Shown here: positions 1 to 4,063 of the stretch, in pieces
How positions within the stretch are numbered: position 1 is the first letter of the stretch
Layout: every line of letters begins with the position of its first letter
Origin: Atopobiaceae bacterium
GTDB taxonomy: Bacteria; Actinomycetota; Coriobacteriia; Coriobacteriales; Atopobiaceae
DNA length: 5,421 nucleotides
Assembly: GCA_017510875.1 (NCBI GenBank)
Contig: JAFWLX010000244.1
Coordinates: forward strand, 1 to 5,421
Direction: 5' to 3'
Translations under genes and position numbers: made by a program
Notes under the pieces: model-generated
Told to the model about the DNA's origin: nothing
Seen by the model: only the letters and a program-made list of their open reading frames with translations
The model's database searches: none

Positions 1-29
1 AGACAAGAGGGGCAAAGTCTGTGTAATAT
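1..29 (+). promoter_or_regulatory. possible promoter of the tRNA-Asp gene (partly outside window)
   Basis: A TAATAT -10-like box lies at 24-29, about 20 bases before the tRNA 5' end. With an 18-base spacer, the -35 box would begin one base outside the window and end in GACA at 2-5, a partial match to TTGACA. The first base of the -35 box cannot be read, and the tRNA could instead be co-transcribed with an upstream RNA gene. Confidence 0.35.
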
Positions 30-49
30 ATTCCTTGCACCAGATGAAC

Positions 50-126
50 GGGGTGTTAGCTCAGCTGGTTAGAGCGCCGGCCTGTCACGTCGGAGGTCGA
101 GGGTTCAAGTCCCTTACATCCCGCCA
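50..126 (+). tRNA. tRNA-Asp (anticodon GTC)
   Basis: The full cloverleaf can be folded by eye. The acceptor stem pairs 50-56 with 116-122 (one G-U), with discriminator G123 and an encoded CCA at 124-126. The D arm begins with GCTC at 59-62 and closes with GAGC at 72-75. The anticodon stem pairs 77-81 with 89-93 (one G-U), and the loop at 82-88 carries anticodon GTC at 84-86, which reads Asp GAC/GAT codons. A five-base variable loop (94-98) is followed by the T arm, with stem 99-103/111-115 and loop TTCAAGT at 104-110. All arms are intact, so it should be functional. An intrinsic terminator follows 10 bases downstream. Confidence 0.97.
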
Positions 127-136
127 TTGCACTTCC

Positions 137-160
137 AAGCCTCCTTTCGGAGGCTTTTTT
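137..160 (+). terminator. intrinsic terminator after tRNA-Asp
   Basis: A perfect 8-bp stem (AAGCCTCC at 137-144 with GGAGGCTT at 149-156) has a TTTC loop and runs into six T residues at 155-160. It ends the tRNA transcript and separates it from the repeat-bearing spacer. Confidence 0.9.
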
Positions 161-180
161 CATGCCTCGAGCCCGCAATA

Positions 181-291
181 GGAGTCAAGGGGGAGTCAAG
201 GGGACAGGTCATTTGACTCACGACTGGGGGAGTCAAGGGGACATGACTCACGACTGGCGCATGAGTCAAATGACCTGTCCCCTTGACTCCC
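181..291. repeat. nested direct and inverted repeat element (REP/MITE-like)
   Basis: Positions 191-220 and 262-291 are perfect 30-bp reverse complements with a 41-base spacer. The core unit is GGAGTCAAGGGGACA, then GGTCATT, then TGACTCACGACTGG. A complete unit lies at 192-227. A second direct copy at 229-257 lacks exactly the 7-base GGTCATT. A partial copy of the unit start lies at 181-191, and an inverted copy forms the right arm. A smaller 6-bp hairpin (230-235 with 244-249) sits inside the spacer. RNA or single-stranded DNA from here would fold into a long cruciform. The GGAG-led palindromic layout resembles REP-type sequences mobilised by RAYT (IS200/IS605-like) transposases, but no transposase is present here. 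The family assignment is inference; the repeat geometry is seen directly. Confidence 0.85.
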
Positions 292-389
292 TTGTCACCG
301 CAGGTCAGAGCGTTAGCTGCACAGGCGGGAACACTTTTTCACGTATGAGCGCCCGACTTAAAGAAAACCTGAAGGTTGGAGGACAAAAC

Positions 390-446
390 ATGGTTTTCTG
401 CTTTTCGCCGCCCATTTGCACACGCTCATTCGCTTCGCCACTCTAA
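390..446 (+). CDS. candidate 18-residue leader peptide
   Basis: GGAGG at 378-382 stands seven bases before ATG390, close to ideal ribosome-binding geometry. The frame encodes 18 residues, starts MVFCFSPPIC, contains two cysteines, and ends at TAA 444-446. It lies about 150 bases upstream of the Rrf2 regulator, with a stable hairpin (483-516) between them. A translated leader could therefore influence downstream expression, but nothing here proves transcription. The same frame stays open upstream into the repeat, which makes a chance short ORF a fair alternative. No known leader family is recognised. Confidence 0.25.
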   Translation: MVFCFSPPICTRSFASPL

Positions 447-482
447 TATGACCGAAAATGACGTGTTTTGATTTATATTGGA

Positions 483-516
483 CTGAACAACGGAGAAAGG
501 GAGCTCTGTTGTTCAG
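483..516 (+). promoter_or_regulatory. hairpin / inverted repeat upstream of Rrf2 gene
   Basis: CTGAACAAC at 483-491 is the exact reverse complement of GTTGTTCAG at 508-516. Four more pairs inside (492-495 with 504-507, one G-U) make a 13-bp stem with an 8-base loop that is purine-rich (AAAGGGAG). No T-run follows, so it is not a standard terminator. It may be an operator for the downstream regulator or a structured 5' leader. It lies 82 bases before the chosen Rrf2 start. Confidence 0.5.
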
Positions 517-587
517 CGTGTTATATGAGAAGCTTGCTGACGCGCCAGCGCCAGTAGCTTCCCTTTTGGGCAAAGGTCTTTCGGTGT

Positions 588-594
588 GGGAGGG
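588..594 (+). promoter_or_regulatory. ribosome binding site deciding the Rrf2 start
   Basis: GGGAGGG sits four bases before GTG599. It supports GTG599 over the upstream ATG458, which has no purine-rich site and would add 47 residues unlike any Rrf2 N terminus. A weaker alternative is GTG584, with AAAGG at 572-576. Confidence 0.6.
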
Positions 595-598
595 CATC

Positions 599-1084
599 GT
601 GGAGATCTCGAAGAAACTTGACTATGCGCTTCGCATGGTATGCGAAGTCGCAAAGGCAAACGAAGGGGATGTCATCTCGGTAAGAACCGTTGCCGAGAAG
701 AGCAAAATTCCCTACTCGTTTGCACGAACCATCCAGCACGAACTGGTGTCCATGGGTTTGCTCAGCACCATGCGCGGCCCCCATGGCGGCATGTGCCTTG
801 AGGTTGATCCAGAAACGACAACATTGCTCGACCTGGTCGAAACCCTTGAGGGCGTAGTCTTTAGCGTGGAGGACCAGGACGAAGATGCTGCCAAGGGGCA
901 GTCAACGCAGCTACAGCCCGTGTGGGAAGAGCTCTCACGCATTGTGAGGGCCTATCTTGGCGCAGTAACCCTCAGGCAGCTTGCCGTAGAGGGACTTGTG
1001 CCCGTGGCTGCTGGGACGCTATGCTTTGACCTGGTGCCTTGCGCACAGTCGGGGACAGAAGCCGAGGCCAGTATCGGCGAATAG
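599..1084 (+). CDS. Rrf2-family transcriptional regulator without iron-sulfur cysteines
   Basis: This is a DNA-binding regulator of the Rrf2 (IscR/NsrR/CymR) family, 161 residues from GTG599, a normal length. Residues 1-12 (MEISKKLDYALR) match the first helix of the family. A winged helix follows: ISVRTVAEKSKIPYSFA (26-42) covers the helix-turn-helix, and RGPHGGMCLEVDP (59-71) is the wing. The C-terminal part (about 106-134, VWEELSRIVRAYLGAVTLRQL) is the dimerisation helix. IscR has three cluster cysteines near residues 92-104; here 92-104 contains none. Cysteines occur only at 15, 66, 142 and 148, so a classical [2Fe-2S] sensor site is unlikely. The start is chosen by homology and by GGGAGGG at 588-594. 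The gene is 19 bases from the MutY-like gene and probably co-transcribed with it. The effector and targets are unknown. Confidence 0.88.
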   Translation: MEISKKLDYALRMVCEVAKANEGDVISVRTVAEKSKIPYSFARTIQHELVSMGLLSTMRGPHGGMCLEVDPETTTLLDLVETLEGVVFSVEDQDEDAAKGQSTQLQPVWEELSRIVRAYLGAVTLRQLAVEGLVPVAAGTLCFDLVPCAQSGTEAEASIGE

Positions 1085-1103
1085 CGAGCAAAGCGGGTGA
1101 GGC

Positions 1104-1997
1104 GTGGCCAACATAACAGGCACGGAGGCAGATACAGCAGTCTCGCTGGATGACTTTCGCACGCTTGTGCTGGCGCGTGGCCGTAAGCTGTACCGCGACC
1201 TACCCTGGCGGCATACCTATGATCCGTACGAAATCTGGATTAGCGAGGTCATGCTACAACAGACTCAGGTAAGTCGTGTAGACGGCCGTTGGCAGCGCTG
1301 GCTCAAGCGGTTTCCCACCGTGGATGCCCTCGCTGCTGCCCAACCTGCCGATGTGCTTGACGAGTGGCAGGGCATGGGCTACAACCGCAGGGCGCTTGCG
1401 CTGCTCAAGGCTGCAGCCATAGTCTCAGGATCAGGCGGCGTGTTTCCGCATGAAGTGCGCGACCTTGTGGCCTTGCCGGGCATTGGTCCCGCAACGGCGG
1501 CGGGCATTCGTGCCTTTGCCCACAACCTGCCGGGGGTGTATCTAGAGACCAACGTGCGCGCCGTGTTTTTGCACGAGCTGTATCCCGATGCCAGCCAGGT
1601 GCCTGACAAAGAGCTGGTGCCGCTGGTTGAGGCCACCTGTCCCCAGACGGTTACGGCTGACGACAGTCCTCGCATCTGGTACTATGCGCTGCTCGACTAT
1701 GGCGCGTACCTCAAGCGCACGGTGCCCAACCCCTCGCGGAGGTCGCGCACGCATGTGCGACAGTCTCGCTTTGAGGGCTCGCACAGGCAAAAGCGAGCCA
1801 TGGCAGTGAGGGCTTTGCTCGCGCATCGCGAGGTGGGCGACGGTGGTATAGGGCTTGCGTCTCTTGCTGCCGAGCTGTCAAGCCAAGAGCTGCAGGCGGG
1901 CCGTCCGCCTATAGATGAGGCAACCGCGCTGGCTCTGCTGGAAGAGCTGACCCGCGAGGGCTTCTGTCGCCAAGAGGGCGAACGCTGGTTTGCGTGA
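1104..1997 (+). CDS. MutY-like HhH-GPD DNA glycosylase, cluster-less (A/G-specific adenine glycosylase family)
   Basis: A base-excision DNA glycosylase of the HhH-GPD superfamily, closest to MutY, which removes adenine opposite 8-oxoguanine. The MutY signature LPW...PYEIWISEVMLQQTQV spans residues 33-56, with catalytic-type Glu48. WQGMGYNRRA is at 88-97, and the helix-hairpin-helix LPGIGPATAAGI at 124-135. The position of the catalytic Asp (25th residue from the L of LPG, as in E. coli MutY) is Glu148, in LETNVRAV. After DYGAYLK (198-204), where MutY carries four [4Fe-4S] cysteines, there is a basic NPSRRS...RQSRFEGSHRQKR segment with none; the protein has only Cys179 and Cys288. The last 50 residues resemble a winged helix, and there is no 8-oxoG-recognition (NUDIX-like) domain. 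The length of 297 is shorter than MutY (about 350). GTG1104 is forced by an in-frame TGA at 1098-1100; the GGGTGAGG before it is very close. MutY-type specificity is uncertain. Confidence 0.85.
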   Translation: MANITGTEADTAVSLDDFRTLVLARGRKLYRDLPWRHTYDPYEIWISEVMLQQTQVSRVDGRWQRWLKRFPTVDALAAAQPADVLDEWQGMGYNRRALALLKAAAIVSGSGGVFPHEVRDLVALPGIGPATAAGIRAFAHNLPGVYLETNVRAVFLHELYPDASQVPDKELVPLVEATCPQTVTADDSPRIWYYALLDYGAYLKRTVPNPSRRSRTHVRQSRFEGSHRQKRAMAVRALLAHREVGDGGIGLASLAAELSSQELQAGRPPIDEATALALLEELTREGFCRQEGERWFA

Positions 1998-2049
1998 TGG
2001 GTGCCGTTCCACTTTCAGCATCTCAAAAAGGGAGCTATGAAACCGTCCT

Positions 2050-2062
2050 GTACCTGAGGTAC
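2050..2062. promoter_or_regulatory. palindrome upstream of rubrerythrin promoter, candidate operator
   Basis: GTACCT-G-AGGTAC is a perfect 13-base palindrome around a single central base. It ends 31 bases before the TATAAT box at 2094-2099, a usual position for an activator or repressor site. It does not match a Fur, PerR or Rrf2 box that I know, so the binding protein is unknown. Confidence 0.4.
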
Positions 2063-2093
2063 CATAGAAAACATGTTGGCCAAGGGGTCAGCA

Positions 2094-2099
2094 TATAAT
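2094..2099 (+). promoter_or_regulatory. -10 box of the rubrerythrin promoter
   Basis: A perfect TATAAT lies 61 bases before the rubrerythrin start codon. No good -35 box is present at 16-18 bases; the best nearby match, TTGGCC at 2076-2081, leaves only 12 bases. An 8-base palindrome AACATGTT (2070-2077) occupies the -35 zone. The promoter may therefore need an activator. Confidence 0.55.
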
Positions 2100-2115
2100 G
2101 GCATAGCCGCGCGTT

Positions 2116-2133
2116 GCGCCGCGGGCCCGGCGC
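2116..2133 (+). other. GC-rich hairpin in the rubrerythrin 5' leader
   Basis: GCGCCG (2116-2121) pairs with CGGCGC (2128-2133) around a 6-base loop, within a nearly all-G/C run from 2106 to 2142. It lies between the TATAAT box and the ribosome binding site and may stabilise the mRNA 5' end. No riboswitch family is recognised. Confidence 0.35.
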
Positions 2134-2160
2134 GCTGCGCCCAAAGGAGAGGAGTGTTGC

Positions 2161-2706
2161 ATGGCAGTAGATTTTGATACGTCGCAGACAAAGAAGAACC
2201 TCGAGTATGCCTTTGCGGGCGAGTCGCAGGCCACCAATAAGTACGCCTACTACGCCAGCCAGGCTAAGAAGGATGGCTACGTCCAGATCTCCAACATCTT
2301 CACCGAGACCTCTGGCAACGAGCGCGAGCATGCCAAGCTTTGGTTCAAGTACCTGCACGGCGGCGCCGTGCCCGACACTCTGACCAACCTGCTTGACGCG
2401 GCTGCTGGCGAGAACGAGGAGTGGACCTCCATGTACGCCGGCTTTGCCGAGACCGCCAAGGAGGAGGGCTTTAACGAGATTGCCGCCAAGTTCAAGATGG
2501 TTGGCGCTATCGAGAAGGCTCACGAGGAGCGCTATCGCAAGCTTGCCAAGCGCATTGAGGACGGTACGGTGTTTGAGTGCGAGGGCACCAAGGTGTGGAA
2601 GTGCATCAACTGCGGTCACCTGCATGTGGGCGCTACGGCACCCAAGATGTGCCCGGTCTGCAACCATCCGCAGAGCTATTTTGAGGAGCAGGCCCTTAAC
2701 TACTAG
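2161..2706 (+). CDS. rbr: rubrerythrin
   Basis: A cytoplasmic diiron protein that reduces hydrogen peroxide to water in anaerobes, taking electrons through its rubredoxin domain. At 181 residues it is close to the 191 of Desulfovibrio rubrerythrin. The N-terminal four-helix ferritin-like domain (about 8-132) carries all expected metal ligands: Glu21 (AGESQA), Glu54 and His57 (EREH), Glu84 and Glu87 (ENEE), and Glu118 and His121 (EKAH). The C-terminal rubredoxin-type domain has the iron-binding pairs Cys148-x2-Cys151 and Cys164-x2-Cys167. There is one extra cysteine, at 140. AAAGGAGAGGAG at 2143-2154 gives a strong ribosome binding site six bases before ATG2161. The gene stands alone between its own promoter region and a strong terminator, which fits a single-gene stress-responsive or constitutively high transcript. 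No domain is missing. Confidence 0.97.
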   Translation: MAVDFDTSQTKKNLEYAFAGESQATNKYAYYASQAKKDGYVQISNIFTETSGNEREHAKLWFKYLHGGAVPDTLTNLLDAAAGENEEWTSMYAGFAETAKEEGFNEIAAKFKMVGAIEKAHEERYRKLAKRIEDGTVFECEGTKVWKCINCGHLHVGATAPKMCPVCNHPQSYFEEQALNY

Positions 2707-2717
2707 GCCTGTACGAC

Positions 2718-2736
2718 AGCGGGCCTGCCCCCCGCT
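2718..2736 (+). other. small hairpin downstream of rubrerythrin
   Basis: AGCGGG (2718-2723) pairs with CCCGCT (2731-2736) around a 7-base loop. Only two T residues end it, so it is a poor terminator itself. It may act as a 3' stabilising stem ahead of the main terminator 14 bases further on. Confidence 0.35.
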
Positions 2737-2749
2737 TAATTGAGTCTGC

Positions 2750-2793
2750 AACGCCCGCCCCGGCCAGACACCGTGGGCGGGCGTTCTATTTTT
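2750..2793 (+). terminator. intrinsic terminator after rubrerythrin
   Basis: AACGCCCGCCC (2750-2760) pairs perfectly over 11 bp with GGGCGGGCGTT (2775-2785). Inside the loop, CGG (2761-2763) can also pair with CCG (2771-2773). A T-rich tract (2784-2793, with five T at its end) follows. It should strongly separate rubrerythrin from nth. Confidence 0.9.
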
Positions 2794-2855
2794 AGGCCCC
2801 TTCTGTTATGGCTCCACGTTCTACTATCATGGACCCAATAGTGAGGTTTATCAGC

Positions 2856-2862
2856 GGAAGGA
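2856..2862 (+). promoter_or_regulatory. ribosome binding site deciding the nth start
   Basis: GGAAGGA lies five bases before ATG2868. The in-frame ATG codons at 2808 and 2829 have no purine-rich site and would add 20 or 13 residues absent from the family, so 2868 is preferred. Confidence 0.65.
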
Positions 2863-2867
2863 AAGCC

Positions 2868-3569
2868 ATGCCACGCGAGTCAAAGCGCGCAAAGCGCGAA
2901 CGGGCCATCGAGATCTGCCGTCGCATGGGCGAGCTGTATCCGCACGTAGAGAGCGCGCTCAACTTCACTTCGCCCTTTACGATGGTGATCTGCGTGCTGC
3001 TCTCGGCACAGACCACTGATGCTGCCGTCAACAAAGTGACGCCCGAGCTCTTTGAGCGCTGGCCCACCGCAGAGGCCATGGCGCAGGCTAATGCGGCAGA
3101 CATTGCCGAGGTGATTCGCTCCATAGGCTTCTATCGTGCTAAGTCGGCACACTGCGTGGAGGCTTCGCAGATGATCGTCTCGGACTTTGGCGGCGAGGTT
3201 CCCCACACCATGAAGGAGCTTACGCGTCTGCCTGGCGTGGGGCGCAAGACGGCCAACATCGTGCTCAACAAGGCTTTTGGCATCGTGGAGGGCATAGCGG
3301 TTGATACGCATGTTTTTCGTCTGGCAACGCGCTGGAAGCTTACCAACAAGCCCACGCCGCTGCAGGCCGAGCAAGACCTGCTCGACGTGATTCCCCAAGA
3401 GCTGTGGGGGCCGGTCAACGAGCAGTGGATTCACTTTGGCCGCGACGTGTGCAGCGCCCAGCGTCCCAAGTGCGATGGCTGCCCGCTAGCCGACATCTGT
3501 CCCAGCTTTGGCAAGGCAGCGGGCAACCCGCGTACAAAGGCGCGTGCTCGCAAGGCAAAGGAGGCATAG
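2868..3569 (+). CDS. nth: endonuclease III (DNA glycosylase/AP lyase)
   Basis: A bifunctional base-excision repair enzyme that removes oxidised pyrimidines and cleaves the abasic site. At 233 residues it is slightly longer than E. coli Nth (211), the excess being a basic tail. LLSAQTTD is at 44-51. The helix-hairpin-helix LPGVGRKTAN (121-130) contains the catalytic lysine, Lys127. VDTHVFRL (145-152) contains the catalytic aspartate, Asp146. The [4Fe-4S] site is complete: Cys195-x6-Cys202-x2-Cys205-x5-Cys211. The C terminus (about 215-233) is Lys/Arg-rich and may add DNA contacts. The start at ATG2868 is chosen for its ribosome binding site. The gene follows a strong terminator, so it needs its own promoter; only weak -10-like sequence (TATCAT, 2825-2830) is visible. 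It is the intact counterpart of the cluster-less MutY-like gene upstream. Confidence 0.96.
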   Translation: MPRESKRAKRERAIEICRRMGELYPHVESALNFTSPFTMVICVLLSAQTTDAAVNKVTPELFERWPTAEAMAQANAADIAEVIRSIGFYRAKSAHCVEASQMIVSDFGGEVPHTMKELTRLPGVGRKTANIVLNKAFGIVEGIAVDTHVFRLATRWKLTNKPTPLQAEQDLLDVIPQELWGPVNEQWIHFGRDVCSAQRPKCDGCPLADICPSFGKAAGNPRTKARARKAKEA

Positions 3570-3573
3570 GGCC

Positions 3574-3855
3574 ATGGCTACTTACGGTGACGAGAGCTAC
3601 CAGCGTGAGGCAGAGGCCTGCAAGGCACCAGGCCGCACTCACTTCTGTGACTGCAGCGACCAAGCATGTCCCCTTAACCCCAACAATCCGCGCAACCGCG
3701 AGAAGGGCCGGGGCTGCGACGGCTGCATACGCAAGAACCTTGCGCTAGGTGAGATTCCGTCGTGCTTCTTCAACAAAGTGGGTCCCACGCCCGATGGCTG
3801 GGACGACTACTCCATCGCAGGGTTTGTCAGGCATTGTCAAAGCCGGGGAGTGTAA
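3574..3855 (+). CDS. small cysteine-rich DUF6485-like protein
   Basis: A 93-residue soluble protein with eight cysteines (16, 25, 27, 32, 48, 51, 64, 88). The pattern CxCxxxxC, then GCDGC, then LGEIPSCFFNKV looks like the DUF6485 family of small putative metal-binding proteins; this assignment is from memory of the pattern. Its function is unknown. The paired cysteines suggest a zinc or iron-sulfur site. There is no signal peptide or membrane segment. AAAGGAGG at 3557-3564, inside the last codons of nth, lies nine bases before ATG3574, and only four bases separate the nth stop from this start. The two genes are thus almost certainly co-transcribed and translationally coupled. An in-frame upstream ATG at 3508 lies within nth and lacks such a site. 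Confidence 0.8.
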   Translation: MATYGDESYQREAEACKAPGRTHFCDCSDQACPLNPNNPRNREKGRGCDGCIRKNLALGEIPSCFFNKVGPTPDGWDDYSIAGFVRHCQSRGV

Positions 3856-4063
3856 CCGGAGCTTGGGGCCCCCTTAATGTGGTAAATCCAACCACTTAAA
3901 CCCTCTCAGTGTACGCGTCACCGACATCTCAGCCTTAAGCCAAATCGCTTGAATGACAATGATGCACGTATACACCGCGTGCTTTGTGCCGGCCCCATCT
4001 GTGTGGAGCCACAGGGCCAAAGCCGCGTCAACGTATGTGTGGACCACGATGATAGGGGAGACC
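3856..4063. other. intergenic leader of glgB
   Basis: These 208 bases contain no supportable gene and no clear terminator for the nth operon. An imperfect stem (GTGGT 3879-3883 with ACCAC 3891-3895, extended by TTAA/TTAA around a bulged T) lies near the start. Near the end, CTGTG (3999-4003) pairs with CACAG (4010-4014), and GGCC (3991-3994) with GGCC (4015-4018), to form a longer interrupted hairpin. TTGAAT (3949-3954) and TATACA (3969-3974) look promoter-like but are only 14 bases apart. No riboswitch is recognised. Confidence 0.5.

Larger units (their letters stand above)
292..598. other. intergenic stretch upstream of the Rrf2 gene
   Basis: No confident protein gene is visible here. It holds a small candidate leader ORF (390-446) and a strong hairpin (483-516). 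AT-rich -10-like patches occur at 444-449 (TAATAT), 473-479 and 521-526 (TTATAT), but none has a convincing -35 box at 16-18 bases, so I do not assign a promoter. Reading frames that cross the stretch include the repeat or extend the Rrf2 protein beyond its family start, and look non-coding. Confidence 0.6.

Noticed and set aside
181..291. CRISPR array
   Set aside because: The repeat units are nearly contiguous and one is inverted. There are no regular unique spacers, and no cas gene is in view.
162..446. 94-codon + strand frame spanning the repeat element
   Set aside because: Most of its length is the inverted/direct repeat, its composition looks random, and its ATG lies right after the tRNA terminator with no ribosome binding site. 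Only its last 18 codons have one and are reported separately.
416..449. TTGCAC (416-421) and TAATAT (444-449) as a promoter for the Rrf2 gene
   Set aside because: The spacing is 22 bases, outside the usable range for a standard vegetative promoter.
458..598. 47-residue N-terminal extension of the Rrf2 protein from ATG458
   Set aside because: There is no ribosome binding site at ATG458. The hairpin at 483-516 lies inside it, and the family begins at the EISKKLDYALR segment.
2037..2057. Six-codon ORF (MKPSCT) after the MutY-like gene
   Set aside because: AAAAAGGGAG precedes it, but the spacing is only about two bases, and so short an ORF is expected by chance.
2035..2751. Long open frame (238 codons) on the - strand across rubrerythrin
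   Set aside because: It mirrors the rubrerythrin gene in an antisense frame. Its Leu/Val/Gly-rich product has no recognisable motif, and high-GC codon bias routinely opens such frames.
3949..3974. TTGAAT and TATACA as a glgB promoter
   Set aside because: The spacing is only 14 bases, and no extended -10 is present.
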